Shown: positions 1 through 9,992, numbered from the stretch's first letter. The stretch: DNA of 33,093 nucleotides from Melioribacteraceae bacterium (GCA_026983795.1 JALSTI010000268.1:1-33093); one strand, 5' to 3'. A program made the numbers and translations. Notes: generated by a model from the sequence alone, not told the origin.

Positions 1-111
1 CAATCGAAAGACAACGCCTCTTTCATACTCTCTTAATATTCTAATTGCATTTGCAAGTATGAAAATTACAAACAGAACAACTATTCCCAAATATGTAGCT
101 GTCAAATCCAT
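1..111 (-). CDS. SPFH/band-7 (stomatin/slipin-like) protein, N-terminal fragment
   Basis: The gene runs off the left edge; the 37 visible codons begin MDLTATYLGIVVLFVIFILA, one N-terminal membrane segment, followed by ILREYERGVVFRL. The EYERGVVFRLG-type motif just after a hydrophobic anchor is the typical entry into the SPFH domain of slipins, which oligomerise on the inner membrane as scaffolds. An ideal GGAGG lies at 116-120, four bases from the ATG. It starts 13 bases after the nfeD stop, so the two are surely co-transcribed. The nfeD-slipin pair is a well-known conserved operon in which the NfeD protease is thought to process or partner the stomatin. Only the N terminus is seen, so the exact subfamily cannot be judged. 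Confidence 0.85.
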   Translation of the reverse strand, partial: MDLTATYLGIVVLFVIFILANAIRILREYERGVVFRL

Positions 112-124
112 TTATCCTCCCCAG

Positions 125-1408
125 TTAATTTGTTTTTCTAACAAATAAAGTTAAACTTTGAATTTCCTCAACAATTACTTTGCTATTTTTGTCAATCTCA
201 TTTTCAATACTTTCGGCATCCCATATTTCCCCGTGCACCTTTACCTTCCCTTTAGGATTCAATTTTGTAATTGCAATTCCCAATTCGCCTTTAATTCCTT
301 CGGCTCCCGTGGTAGGCTTCTTTCTTTGAGCTTTTATTCCCAGACCTATTGCAAATGAGAAAAATATAAGCGTTAATGCCGCTATTAAAATTATTACTTC
401 AATTGAAATTTCTGCAAACTCAAGTGCAGATTCTACATCGATAAGCATAATGGAACCGAGAACAAGTGAAATTACACCACCGACACTAAGAATACCGTGA
501 CTAACAATTTTAATTTCCAATACGAATAAAATTATTCCAAAAATAATTAATGCTAACCCGGCATAATTAACGGGTAAAGTGTGAAGTGAATAGAAAGCAA
601 GTATAATACATATTCCACCAATAACTCCCGGAAATATTGCTCCGGGATTATATAATTCAAAAAGAAGTCCGTAAATACCAAGCATAAAAAGTATATAAGC
701 AATATTAGGATCGCTAATAATATTTAATATTTCTTGTTTGAAGGACATTTCTTTTCTAATGATATTTGGATTAGACGAAGAAATTTTAATAGTTCCATTT
801 GAAGTTTCAACTATTCTACCATTTAATAACTTTAACAACTCACTCTCATCTTTAGCAATAAAATCAATAACTTTTTTATCCAGGGCTTCGGTTTCGGTAA
901 TGGATAAACTTTTTCTGACAGCGCTTTCCGCCCATTTTACATTTCTTTTTCTTTTTTTACTTATGGAACGGATAAAAGCTGCTGCATCGTTTGTAGCTTT
1001 TTCCATCATCACGGAATCTTGCTGTCCTTGTAAAGTAACGGGATGAGCCGCCCCGATGTTTGTACCGGGTGCCATAGCTGCAATATTTGCCGCCAATGTT
1101 ATGAAAACTCCCGCCGAAGCTGCTCGCGCACCCGACGGAAATACATAAACAACAACGGGAACCGGAGATTGAAGAATATTTGCTACAATCTCGCGTGTAG
1201 AAGCAAGCAATCCGCCCGGAGTGTTTAACTCTATAATTAAACATTGCGAATTATTTTTTTTTGCGGTTTCTATTCCGCTTAATACATACTCGGAAGAAGC
1301 AGGATTGATTGGACCATCGATATTAATTACAGTAATGTTATTAGTTTGCGCAGCCGCTGGAGAATAAAAAGCAAGAAGGCATGCCATGATAATTTTTATT
1401 CCTTGCAT
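125..1408 (-). CDS. nfeD: NfeD-family membrane-bound serine protease (ClpP-class, long form)
   Basis: A 427-residue long-form NfeD. Residues 1-20 are a signal peptide ending in AAA; about 25-200 is a ClpP/crotonase-like protease domain; about 235-358 holds several membrane segments; about 370-427 is the small OB-fold NfeD domain. The catalytic dyad of this class is visible: Ser98 in RAASAGVF and Lys137 in MMEKATND, matching the Ser97/Lys138 dyad of the archaeal homologue PH1510. The protease domain should face the periplasm. The family is thought to cleave the C-terminal region of its partner stomatin, whose gene follows 13 bases downstream. The start at 1408 has GGAA five bases upstream; a second Met at codon 8 is possible. 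The gene is divergent from the methyltransferase with only 47 bases between. Confidence 0.93.
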   Translation of the reverse strand: MQGIKIIMACLLAFYSPAAAQTNNITVINIDGPINPASSEYVLSGIETAKKNNSQCLIIELNTPGGLLASTREIVANILQSPVPVVVYVFPSGARAASAGVFITLAANIAAMAPGTNIGAAHPVTLQGQQDSVMMEKATNDAAAFIRSISKKRKRNVKWAESAVRKSLSITETEALDKKVIDFIAKDESELLKLLNGRIVETSNGTIKISSSNPNIIRKEMSFKQEILNIISDPNIAYILFMLGIYGLLFELYNPGAIFPGVIGGICIILAFYSLHTLPVNYAGLALIIFGIILFVLEIKIVSHGILSVGGVISLVLGSIMLIDVESALEFAEISIEVIILIAALTLIFFSFAIGLGIKAQRKKPTTGAEGIKGELGIAITKLNPKGKVKVHGEIWDAESIENEIDKNSKVIVEEIQSLTLFVRKTN

Positions 1409-1455
1409 GGCATTTCCGATATTATTATTTTTTTTGTAAAATATGGAAATTTAAC

Positions 1456-2238
1456 ATGATTAGCAACAACGATATGATTAATTATAATAATCTATCCGAA
1501 ACTTATGAAAAAAGATACGACTATGATAAACATCCACAAATTTCAAATGCAATTAATAATTTGATTGAGAAACATCAATGCAAATCCATTTTGGAAGTCG
1601 GTGCGGGAACTTGTTATTGGTTAAAAAGTATTTTTGACAAAAACACAATGCGAACTGGTATTGATATATCGCTGCAAATGCTTTTACGCTCAGGCAAAAA
1701 TTTAGAGGAAAATTATCTCATAAACGGAGATAGTCATTTTTTACCATTCAAATCAAATGCGTTCGATTTCATATTTTGTGTAAATGCACTACATCATTTT
1801 CGAAACAAATCTAAATTTTTTGATGAAGCAATTTCAGTGCTCAAAAAAAAAGGTTTGATTGCAATTTACACTTTAGATCCGAGGACAAAAAGTGATCATT
1901 GGCATATATACGATAATTTCGAAGGAATATATCAACAGGATTTAAATCGATTTTTATCTACAAAACAAATCGTTCAACTTCTTTCCATAACCGGATTCAA
2001 GAACATAAACGTTAAAAAAGTAGAATTTATTTCGGACGATAAAACCCCGATTAATGTGCTAAACGATCCATTTTTACAAAAACACGGTTCTTCTCAAATG
2101 GCAATGTTAAGTAATAAGGAATATCAAAGAGGAATAAATAAAATTAAAGAAAAAATAAAGACTGCAAAGAATAAAGGTAAACAATTAATTTTCCCGGTCA
2201 GGTTAACTATGTTCGAAATAACCGGATTCAAATCTTAA
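1456..2238 (+). CDS. Class I SAM-dependent methyltransferase (Methyltransf_11-like)
   Basis: A 260-residue soluble protein with a Rossmann methyltransferase core. Motif I is ILEVGAGTC (residues 45-53), an acidic ribose-binding residue is at D70 in TGIDIS, GD at 91-92 fits motif II/III, and FDFIFCVNALHHF (103-115) is the typical post-core motif of the UbiE/Methyltransf_11 type. The substrate cannot be told. The C-terminal third (about 190-260) is lysine-rich and matches no family I recognise; it may define the substrate. GGAAA at 1445-1449 supports the start at 1456, though Met7 is an alternative. It converges with the histidine kinase, the two stop codons sharing the bases TTAA at 2235-2238. 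Nothing in the neighbourhood points to a pathway. Confidence 0.85.
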   Translation: MISNNDMINYNNLSETYEKRYDYDKHPQISNAINNLIEKHQCKSILEVGAGTCYWLKSIFDKNTMRTGIDISLQMLLRSGKNLEENYLINGDSHFLPFKSNAFDFIFCVNALHHFRNKSKFFDEAISVLKKKGLIAIYTLDPRTKSDHWHIYDNFEGIYQQDLNRFLSTKQIVQLLSITGFKNINVKKVEFISDDKTPINVLNDPFLQKHGSSQMAMLSNKEYQRGINKIKEKIKTAKNKGKQLIFPVRLTMFEITGFKS

Positions 2239-4718
2239 GCATCTGCCTTTGGTTTTGCTTTTATTTCTTCTTTCAATAACGGTATTGTAAAAATAAACTC
2301 ACTTCCTTTTCCAACCTCGCTTTCCACCCAAATTTTACCGCCGTTTTTCTCTACAAATTCTTTGCATAAAATTAAACCAAGCCCGGTTCCTTTTTCCTGA
2401 TCCGTTCCTTTGGTAGTAACATGTTCGTCAATTTTGAATAATTTACTTTTAATTTCATCTTTCATTCCAACGCCGTTATCTTTAACGGAAACCTTAATAA
2501 AATCTTTTTCGTTTTTCACAATTAATTTAATTTCTCCGCCGACCTTTGTAAATTTAATTGCGTTTGAAATTAAATTCCTGATAACCGTATCTATCATAAA
2601 TTTATCGGCAAAAACATTTAACTCAACATTCAGTTCGTTTACCAATTTAATTTTCTTTTTTGCAGCGTTAACCAAATAAAGCGCAATTATACTTTCGGTT
2701 AATTCCGTTAAGCTGAATTGCGTTGGCGAAAATTTAATTCTGCCGGTTTGAATACGGGACCATTGCAATAAGTTTTCCAAAAGATTAAAAACATTTTTAG
2801 CTGCTTTATGAATGTTTGTAGCAAATTCTTTTATTTCGTCTTGTGAAAGATCGTCAAGGTCTTCAACCAGGTATTCAGAAAATCCTAATAATGAAGTAAA
2901 GGGACTTTTCAAATCGTGAGAAATAATTGAGAAGAATTTATCTTTATTTGCATTTAATTCTTTCAGTTGCGCTTCGGATTCCATTAATTTATTATTTAGC
3001 TCCATTACTTCGCGTGCATTTTCTTCAACCAATTCTTTATTAAACTGTAACTCTTGAACAAAGCGTTCAATTTCCGCTTCGTATTCTTTTCTTGCTTTTA
3101 TATCGTGAAAAGCTGTAACCGAACCAACTATTTCACCGTTTCTAAACACCGGAGAAGATACATAAGAAACGGGAATTTTTTCGCCGTTTTTGGATTTAAA
3201 ATAATCTTCGCTAATACGAACTATTTCACCGTTTTCAAGTACTTTACTTATCGGACATTCTTTATCATTATTATTTTCTTCTACATTGTGAATTAAGTAG
3301 TGAAGTTTATTTTCATAAACATCGTTTTCCGTCCAACCTAATAACTTTGTAAACTCGGGATTTATAAATTCGGTTTTTAATTCCGAATCCAATACAAAAA
3401 TACCTTCGCCTATAACCGAAGTAATTTCATTGAGTTTGGTTTCACTTTCAAATAATTGGTCTGAGATTAATTTTCTTTCCGTAATATCGAATGCGGCGCC
3501 CACAAAACCGATAAAATCGCCCGAACGCAAGAACCTTGGAATTCCGTGATCAAATACCCATTTATATTCACCGCTTTTATCTTTTAGTCTATATTCAATT
3601 TGAAATTCTTTTTTCTCTTTATAAGCGTCATCAACAACATTTTTCCAATATTCATAATCATCCGGGTGAATTAATTCTTTCCGGTCGACCGAAATTTCAT
3701 CATCCAAATTTGAACCTCGGTATTGTAACCAAGTTTTATTAAAATATAAACTTTGGTTTTCTTTACTGCTCATCCAAATCATAAACGGAAGATTATCTGC
3801 TAAATTGAAAAATCTATTCTCAAGCTCGCGCAAAGTTTCTTCCGAATTTTTTTTAAGCGATATATCAGTAAATCTGCCTGTAATACGGATTGGTTTATTA
3901 CCGGAACGTTTAGTAACAATTCCGCATTCCTTAACCCAAACCCAAATACCGGATTTTGAAAGCATTCTGTGCTCGCTTTCGTATTTGCTAGTTTTTCCCT
4001 CTAAATGTGTGCTTAATTTTTCAAGAACTGCATTTTTATCTTCGGGATGGATAAAACTTTCCAAAACTTCCCTGCTCTTTTCAAATTCGTTTTCTTCATA
4101 ACCGAGAATATTGAAATATTTTTCATTAAGGATCAGGGTATTATTTTCAACATTCCAATCCCAAAATCCATCATCCATATTTTCAAGAATCAATTTTAGT
4201 GTGGCTTCGTTTTCTTTTACTTTTTCCAATTCTTTTTTAGTCTCTTCCAACAGTTCAAGTTCTTCCTTTTCCTTAGCTCCGGTTTGTTCCAATTCCGACT
4301 TTTGATTTTTAATTGCTTTTTCCAAATGTTTCCTGTTAGTTACATCTTTACAAGTTACCATTGCCCCAACAATAGAATCGTTTTCAATAATAGGATTGAA
4401 AAACAAATCGTAATAAAGAGATTTTTCCTTCAATTTATATTCATAATTAGCCCTGAATTTTTCACGTAATGCGCGTGTGTAAAATTCTTGCCAGTTTTTT
4501 AAAAGCTCTTCGTCCGAAGATGTAACCAAGGATTCAATCAAGGATTTTTTCTCGTTAAATTCTTCGCCAAAGAACAATCTGAAAGTGGATGGGAAAGCGG
4601 GATTATAGGCAATTAATTTATATTCACGGTCAAAAGCCCATATTGCATCTATCGAATTTTCTAAAATTGATTCAAACAGGACTTCTAAATTTTGAAAATT
4701 ATTCGATATTAATGCCAT
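2235..4718 (-). CDS. Soluble multi-PAS sensor histidine kinase
   Basis: An 827-residue cytoplasmic kinase with no signal peptide or membrane segment. I see four PAS units: about 10-130, 172-290, 297-415 (with HPDDYEYW, PAS_3-like) and 425-545 (FINPEFTKLLGWTEND, typical PAS core). A coiled coil separates PAS1 and PAS2 (130-172) and a second links PAS4 to the kinase (545-595). The HisKA H-box is FFSIISHDLKSPF with phospho-acceptor His601. The ATPase has the N-box RNLISNAIKF (714-723), DNGVGM (747-752) and GTGLGL (777-782). All catalytic motifs look intact. No receiver domain is fused and no response regulator is adjacent, so the partner lies elsewhere. The last PAS has lost no obvious segment, but ligands cannot be read from sequence. 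Confidence 0.95.
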   Translation of the reverse strand: MALISNNFQNLEVLFESILENSIDAIWAFDREYKLIAYNPAFPSTFRLFFGEEFNEKKSLIESLVTSSDEELLKNWQEFYTRALREKFRANYEYKLKEKSLYYDLFFNPIIENDSIVGAMVTCKDVTNRKHLEKAIKNQKSELEQTGAKEKEELELLEETKKELEKVKENEATLKLILENMDDGFWDWNVENNTLILNEKYFNILGYEENEFEKSREVLESFIHPEDKNAVLEKLSTHLEGKTSKYESEHRMLSKSGIWVWVKECGIVTKRSGNKPIRITGRFTDISLKKNSEETLRELENRFFNLADNLPFMIWMSSKENQSLYFNKTWLQYRGSNLDDEISVDRKELIHPDDYEYWKNVVDDAYKEKKEFQIEYRLKDKSGEYKWVFDHGIPRFLRSGDFIGFVGAAFDITERKLISDQLFESETKLNEITSVIGEGIFVLDSELKTEFINPEFTKLLGWTENDVYENKLHYLIHNVEENNNDKECPISKVLENGEIVRISEDYFKSKNGEKIPVSYVSSPVFRNGEIVGSVTAFHDIKARKEYEAEIERFVQELQFNKELVEENAREVMELNNKLMESEAQLKELNANKDKFFSIISHDLKSPFTSLLGFSEYLVEDLDDLSQDEIKEFATNIHKAAKNVFNLLENLLQWSRIQTGRIKFSPTQFSLTELTESIIALYLVNAAKKKIKLVNELNVELNVFADKFMIDTVIRNLISNAIKFTKVGGEIKLIVKNEKDFIKVSVKDNGVGMKDEIKSKLFKIDEHVTTKGTDQEKGTGLGLILCKEFVEKNGGKIWVESEVGKGSEFIFTIPLLKEEIKAKPKADA

Positions 4719-4768
4719 AGAATTCTAGAAATTTACTTAATGAAGATTAATAACATTTAACTATCGGA

Positions 4769-4801
4769 CAAATAGAGTATTTCTTTAATAAATCCCTCAA
4801 A
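4769..4801 (-). promoter_or_regulatory. Candidate FCB-type promoter for the histidine kinase gene
   Basis: Read on the minus strand, TTTG (4801-4798) is followed after 21 bases by TCTATTTG (4776-4769), one mismatch from the Bacteroidetes -7 consensus TAnnTTTG. This would place a start of transcription some 40-45 bases ahead of the ATG at 4718. In such AT-rich DNA a match of this quality can occur by chance. Confidence 0.3.
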
Positions 4802-4881
4802 TTAATTACTTATATTTACCGGGTAAAGTTTTTCAAAATGCTTATTGATTATAAATTTTATACCGTTAAAATTTTACGCTT

Positions 4882-7020
4882 ATGAGATCATTACTGCTAT
4901 TTTTTCTCATTTTGTTTCATATCATAACCGTAACCTTATTTGCTCAAAATAAAGTATTAAAAATTGGAAAATTAAATAATACTTATAAGTTAGACGGGAA
5001 ATTGGATGAAACCTTCTGGGCTGAAACCGATTCGATAAATTCTTTAAGAATGGTTGAGCCGAATGAAAACTTTCCTGCAACTCTTAAAACCGTTATAAAA
5101 ATAGCCGCAGACCCTGATAAAATTATATTTGGAATCAAATGTTACGACGATCCGGATAAAATTATTTCATACTCAAAAGCGCGCGATGCTCATATTTTTA
5201 CGGAAGATTATATAAAATTTGTAATTGATCCGTTTTTGGACGGAAGAACCGGTTATATTTTTGCGGTTAATCCATCGGGAGCAAGATATGACGCTCTGGT
5301 TTCTAACAGAGGTGAGGGAGAAAACTCAAACTGGGATGGAATTTGGGAAGCAAAAACCATTATAGAAAAATTTGGCTGGTCGGCTGAAATTGAAATTCCA
5401 ATTAAAACATTAAGTTTTAACAAAAGCTTAAAATCGTGGGGTTTTAATATTGAACGGAGAATTCAAAGATTATTGGAAGTTGATAGATGGAGCGGAATTA
5501 ACAGAAATTACCGCGTCGGTCTTACCAGTCACGCCGGAAAGATTATAAATCTACCTCATTTTGATTTCGGATTGGGTACCACGGTCCGCTTTTCTGCAAT
5601 CAATAAAATAGGAAAAACCTTCAACACAAAATTCAAAAATAATATTGATGCAAGCGGGGAAATTCTACAAAAAATAACTTCGGGTATTAATGCAACAATA
5701 ACAATAAACACAGATTTTGCGGAAACGGAAGTTGACACACGAAGAACAAACTTAAGCAGATTTCCGCTATTCTTTCCCGAGAAAAGGTCTTTCTTTCTCG
5801 AAGGTTCAGATATATTCGATTTTGGATTAGGTTTGGGGCGCGATATTATTCCTTTCTTTAGCAGAAAAATAGGTTTGTACGAAGGAACGGAAGTTCCGTT
5901 GATAATAGGCGGCAAAATTAACGGTAAAGTGGGAAACACAAACTTCGGTGCGTTGATTAGCCGTACTAATAAAGTCGATTCGTTGGTTCCTTCCACTACT
6001 ATGGGCGCATTCAGAATTAAAGAAAATATTTTAGGTGAATCAACAATCGGGATTATCGGGACTGCCGGGGATCCACAGGGAAGAGCAAATAGTTGGATGC
6101 TGGGCGTTGATTTTACTTATCAAAATTCTAACCTATTTAAAGGAAATAACTTTTTAGTGGGAATTTGGGGTTTATATAACAACAGAGTTGATTTAAGTGG
6201 AGATAAAGCAGCTTACGGTATTAAAATCGATTATCCGAACGATCTGTGGGACATTTCTTTAACATTAAAAAAAATAGGAAATCAATTTGATCCTTCAATA
6301 GGATTTGTACCCAGAAACGGTGTAAAAATTTATAAGTTAGGAATTGATTATACTCCCCGTCCGGATTTTAAAGCCATCCGGCAATTCTTTTTCGAATCGT
6401 TTTTTAGTCTTGTTAGAACCGACCACGATTGGCAAAGTTACGGATTGTTTTTTGCTCCAATCCATTTTTTGCTTGAAAGCGGAGACCGTTTTGAATTCAA
6501 TATTCGCCCTCAAGGTGAAAATTTAGATGAGGCATTCGAGATAAGCGACGGTGTAAATATTCCGAAAGGTAAATATAATTGGGTAAAATACCGCTTGGAA
6601 TTCGAATCGGCCAGCAAACGGGTATTAAGCGGACAAGCAACTTGGTGGTTCGGCGGTTTTTATGATGGTCATTTACACCAAATTGAATTGGAAGCTAATT
6701 GGAGACCGTCAAGTAACATAACGGTTTCTCTAAATTTTGAAGATGATATAGGTTCCCTTCCTCAAGGAAATTTTACAAAACAGCTTTATAGCAGCCGGGT
6801 TGCTCTTAACTTTTCTCCGGATCTGCAATTAACTAATTATTTACAATACGACAACGAAAGCAGGCAACTTGGAACTAACTTAAGATTGCGTTGGACATAC
6901 AACAAACTTGGTGATCTTTTCATAGTTTATAACCACAATGTTAATAATTTGATTAATAACCGTTGGCAATTCGATTCAAATGAATTTATAATTAAATTGA
7001 GATATGGTATATGGTTTTAA
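4882..7020 (+). CDS. DUF5916 outer-membrane protein with CBM9-like N-terminal domain
   Basis: A 712-residue secreted protein. Residues 1-22 form a signal peptide ending LFAQ. About 25-215 is a carbohydrate-binding family-9-like beta-sandwich, recognisable by YKLDGKLDETFW, the YIKFVIDPFLDGRTGY segment, and WSAEIEIPIKTL followed by WGFNIERRIQR. The rest (about 225-712) corresponds to DUF5916, a predicted outer-membrane beta-barrel: alternating polar and aromatic strands, FPEKRSFFLEG at about 300, and a terminal phenylalanine in LRYGIWF as usual for barrels folded by BamA. Substrate and function are unknown; family members often sit near peptidases or sugar-related genes, but neither flank here suggests a partner. 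It is probably monocistronic, with 163 bp before and 177 bp after. Confidence 0.85.
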   Translation: MRSLLLFFLILFHIITVTLFAQNKVLKIGKLNNTYKLDGKLDETFWAETDSINSLRMVEPNENFPATLKTVIKIAADPDKIIFGIKCYDDPDKIISYSKARDAHIFTEDYIKFVIDPFLDGRTGYIFAVNPSGARYDALVSNRGEGENSNWDGIWEAKTIIEKFGWSAEIEIPIKTLSFNKSLKSWGFNIERRIQRLLEVDRWSGINRNYRVGLTSHAGKIINLPHFDFGLGTTVRFSAINKIGKTFNTKFKNNIDASGEILQKITSGINATITINTDFAETEVDTRRTNLSRFPLFFPEKRSFFLEGSDIFDFGLGLGRDIIPFFSRKIGLYEGTEVPLIIGGKINGKVGNTNFGALISRTNKVDSLVPSTTMGAFRIKENILGESTIGIIGTAGDPQGRANSWMLGVDFTYQNSNLFKGNNFLVGIWGLYNNRVDLSGDKAAYGIKIDYPNDLWDISLTLKKIGNQFDPSIGFVPRNGVKIYKLGIDYTPRPDFKAIRQFFFESFFSLVRTDHDWQSYGLFFAPIHFLLESGDRFEFNIRPQGENLDEAFEISDGVNIPKGKYNWVKYRLEFESASKRVLSGQATWWFGGFYDGHLHQIELEANWRPSSNITVSLNFEDDIGSLPQGNFTKQLYSSRVALNFSPDLQLTNYLQYDNESRQLGTNLRLRWTYNKLGDLFIVYNHNVNNLINNRWQFDSNEFIIKLRYGIWF

Positions 7021-7197
7021 ACTATATAAATCCATCAATCTCCGCCCGCGGTAGTAAACATTACATTGTTTAATAACTAATAGCTTGCCGGAAATCTAAA
7101 CCTTTTACTTAAAATTCAAAATAAGAAAAATAAAGGACTATACATCTTATTTGAAAATCATTTATATTAAATTCCCTAAAAAACAAAGTATTTTATT

Positions 7198-9378
7198 ATG
7201 ATAAAAAGAAAAAAGTTGATTTTTACGGTAATGTTTCTGCTTATAAATTTAGTAACCTCTTGTCAAACCAATACTCAAGAAAAGGAAAAAATGAACGGTT
7301 ATAAATTCACTAACAAATTAATTAACGAAAAAAGTCCTTATTTACTTCAACATGCGCATAATCCCGTTAATTGGTATCCGTGGGGTGAGGAAGCATTTGA
7401 AAAAGCCCGCAGAGAAAACAAACCAATTTTCTTGTCAATCGGTTATTCTACTTGCCATTGGTGCCATGTAATGGAACACGAATCTTTTGAAGATACTGCG
7501 GTTGCAAATTTAATGAATGAAGTTTTTGTGTCGATTAAAGTCGACCGTGAAGAACGCCCGGATATTGATAATATTTACATGACTGTCTGCCAAATGATGA
7601 CCGGACACGGCGGTTGGCCTTTAACAATTTTAATGACTCCCGATAAAAAACCATTTTATGCCGGAACGTATTTTCCCAAAGAAAGTAGATTCGGTCGACC
7701 AGGGTTAATTGATCTGATAAAAAAAGTCCGGGAAGCGTGGAAAACACAACGTATTGAAATTAATAAATCGGCAGATCAAGTTACAAATTATTTGGAACAG
7801 ACAACTATCACAAAACCAGGTGATAATTTATCCGCTAAAATATTAGACGATGCATTTCAAAATTTTTCATCCAGATATGATTATAAATTCGGCGGATTCG
7901 GTAATAAACCCAAATTTCCTTCTCCGCATAATCTTATGTTTTTGCTTAGATATTGGAACAGAAGTAAAAACAGTAAAGCATTAACAATCGTAACAAAAAC
8001 ACTGAAGGAGATGAGAAACGGCGGGATGTACGATCAAATAGGTTTCGGTTTTCATCGCTATTCTACAGATGAGAAATGGTTGGTTCCGCACTTCGAGAAA
8101 ATGCTTTACGATCAAGCATTGCTTTCCATGGCTTATACGGAAGCCTTTCAAGCAACGCATAAGCCGGAATTCCGAACTACGGCTTCGGAAATATTTGAAT
8201 ATGTTTTGAGAGATATGACTAGTCCCGAAGGCGGATTTTATTCCGCCGAAGATGCCGACAGTGAAGGCAAAGAAGGCAAATTTTATTTATGGAAGAGCAA
8301 AGAAGTTGACGAAATACTTGGCAAAGACGCGAATTTATTTAAAGATTACTTTAATATTAAAGAAGATGGTAATTTTTATGACGAAGCTACAAAAACAAAA
8401 TCCAGTGAAAATATCCTGCATATTACATCTTCCGATGAAGAAATAGCTAAAAAATATAACCTCTCTGTTAAAGACCTAAAAGAAAAAATTAACCGTAACA
8501 GAGCCAAATTATTTGAAGTTAGAGAAAAAAGAATACATCCGCATAAAGATACAAAAGTGCTTACGGATTGGAACGGATTGATGATTGCTTCACTTGCAAA
8601 AGCCGGCAGAGTATTTAACAATTCGAATCTTACAAATGCCGCTGAAAAAACATATAGTTTTATAAAAACAAAACTGCAGAAACCAAACGGTGAATTGCTT
8701 CACAGATTTAGAGACGGCGAGTCCAAAATTGCAGGAATTTTGGATGATTATGCTTTTCTTACTTGGGGTTTGTTAGAACTTTACGAATCTACTTTTAAAG
8801 TAAGTTATCTTAAAGAAGCAAAAAATTTAATGGATTTACAAATAAAACATTTTTGGGACAATAAAGCGGGCGGATTTTTCTTCACCTCCGACAATTCGGA
8901 AAAATTACTTGTACGTACAAAAGATATATACGACGGTGCAATCCCTTCGGGCAATTCCGTTTCGATGCTTAATTTACTTAGACTTAGCAGATTATTAGCA
9001 AATACAGAATATGAAAATCTCGCATCAAAAATGAATAAAGCTTTCTCGTCCGTAATCGAAAAATCGCCTGCGGCATTTGCCCAGTTTTTAATTGCGGAGG
9101 ATTTTGCTCAAGGACCCTCTTATGAGGTTGTAGTTACCGGCAAAAAACAATCACCTGAAATAACTAAAGTTTTAAAAGTTTTGAATGAAAATTTTATTCC
9201 TAACAAAATTATTATTTTCATTTCCGAGAAGAACAAAAATGAAATAAATTCTATGGCAGCGTTTACGAAAGATTATGAATTAAAAAACGAACCGCTGATT
9301 TACGTATGCAAAAATTATATTTGTAATTTGCCAACAACGGATTTGAATAAGATGTTGGAATTACTTAGTGCAAAATAA
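7198..9378 (+). CDS. DUF255/YyaL-type thioredoxin-like protein, predicted lipoprotein
   Basis: A 726-residue protein. Residues 1-22 are a lipoprotein signal with basic start MIKRKK, hydrophobic core and lipobox VTSC (Cys22). The DUF255 thioredoxin-like domain starts near residue 35 with [20 protein letters not shown] and has the family motif [10 protein letters not shown] (Cys86 and Cys89, a CxxC-type pair). From about 215 to 600 follows an (alpha/alpha)6-barrel, six-hairpin-glycosidase-like domain with [10 protein letters not shown] and [20 protein letters not shown]. The family (bacterial YyaL, human SPATA20) has no firmly established reaction. Many homologues are cytoplasmic and begin near residue 34 of this protein, so the anchor would place it in the periplasm. 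It ends 17 bp from the stop of the convergent FMN reductase. Confidence 0.92.
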   Translation: MIKRKKLIFTVMFLLINLVTSCQTNTQEKEKMNGYKFTNKLINEKSPYLLQHAHNPVNWYPWGEEAFEKARRENKPIFLSIGYSTCHWCHVMEHESFEDTAVANLMNEVFVSIKVDREERPDIDNIYMTVCQMMTGHGGWPLTILMTPDKKPFYAGTYFPKESRFGRPGLIDLIKKVREAWKTQRIEINKSADQVTNYLEQTTITKPGDNLSAKILDDAFQNFSSRYDYKFGGFGNKPKFPSPHNLMFLLRYWNRSKNSKALTIVTKTLKEMRNGGMYDQIGFGFHRYSTDEKWLVPHFEKMLYDQALLSMAYTEAFQATHKPEFRTTASEIFEYVLRDMTSPEGGFYSAEDADSEGKEGKFYLWKSKEVDEILGKDANLFKDYFNIKEDGNFYDEATKTKSSENILHITSSDEEIAKKYNLSVKDLKEKINRNRAKLFEVREKRIHPHKDTKVLTDWNGLMIASLAKAGRVFNNSNLTNAAEKTYSFIKTKLQKPNGELLHRFRDGESKIAGILDDYAFLTWGLLELYESTFKVSYLKEAKNLMDLQIKHFWDNKAGGFFFTSDNSEKLLVRTKDIYDGAIPSGNSVSMLNLLRLSRLLANTEYENLASKMNKAFSSVIEKSPAAFAQFLIAEDFAQGPSYEVVVTGKKQSPEITKVLKVLNENFIPNKIIIFISEKNKNEINSMAAFTKDYELKNEPLIYVCKNYICNLPTTDLNKMLELLSAK

Positions 9379-9395
9379 ACGGTTCTCTACTCTAT

Positions 9396-9992
9396 TTAAC
9401 TCTGCCTGGCAATTTGTTCCATTGACGGTATATCTTGAATATGATCGTGAATAAATTGAATTAGATTTGTAGCGGATTGTCTGATTCTTCTTTCCACCTT
9501 TTCACTGTTACAATTTCCCTCTTCATCAAAAAATTTATCGACTGTAGGTATTGATGTTACTTTTGGAAGAACAATCGAACCAACGTGCGCCGAAGTGCTT
9601 CTTAGATGCTCTAAAGATTTAATGGCTCCGATTGAACCTGATGCTATTCCTATTAAAGTAACGGGTTTGCCGGACATAACTGAGGGATAGCCTAAATTTT
9701 CTATGATTAACTTCATTATGCTGCTGTAGGTCCCGTTATATTCGGGTGTAATTAAAACTACGGCTGTTGCTTCTTTAACTTTAGACTGCAAATAAGCAAC
9801 GCTGTTATTCTCCATTTTCTGACCGGGAAACGGTAAGCGTAATTCCTTCGGATCGATAATTTCATGTTCCACGGTTTCATATTTACCGAATTCATCGGCT
9901 ACTAATTTTGCAACCATTGTTGAGTAATTATTATCCCTAATACTTCCGACTATAATTACAATTTTAATCGGTTCGTTTTCGGCTTTTATCAT
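9396..9992 (-). CDS. NADPH-dependent FMN reductase-family flavoprotein
   Basis: A 198-residue flavodoxin-fold protein. The phosphate-binding loop is VGSIRDNNYS (15-24), and two further flavin-contact motifs are clear: PEYNGTYSS (83-91) and GIASGSIGA (115-123). These are diagnostic of the NADPH-dependent FMN reductase family (azoreductase/chromate-reductase-like), soluble enzymes that transfer hydride from NAD(P)H via FMN to quinones or other acceptors. The natural substrate is not readable. AAGGA seven bases ahead of the ATG supports the start. The C-terminal 30 residues (about 165-198) extend past the core fold as a helix. It stands alone, converging with the DUF255 gene and followed upstream by a 596-bp gene-poor region. 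Confidence 0.92.
   Translation of the reverse strand: MIKAENEPIKIVIIVGSIRDNNYSTMVAKLVADEFGKYETVEHEIIDPKELRLPFPGQKMENNSVAYLQSKVKEATAVVLITPEYNGTYSSIMKLIIENLGYPSVMSGKPVTLIGIASGSIGAIKSLEHLRSTSAHVGSIVLPKVTSIPTVDKFFDEEGNCNSEKVERRIRQSATNLIQFIHDHIQDIPSMEQIARQS

Noticed and set aside
5556-5996. Long minus-strand open frame (146 codons) inside the DUF5916 gene.
   Set aside because: It is antisense to a well-supported coding region and has no family resemblance or start signal.
7055-7072. Short inverted repeat TAAACA / TGTTTA after the DUF5916 gene.
   Set aside because: Only six AT-rich pairs with no T-tract; not enough for a terminator call.
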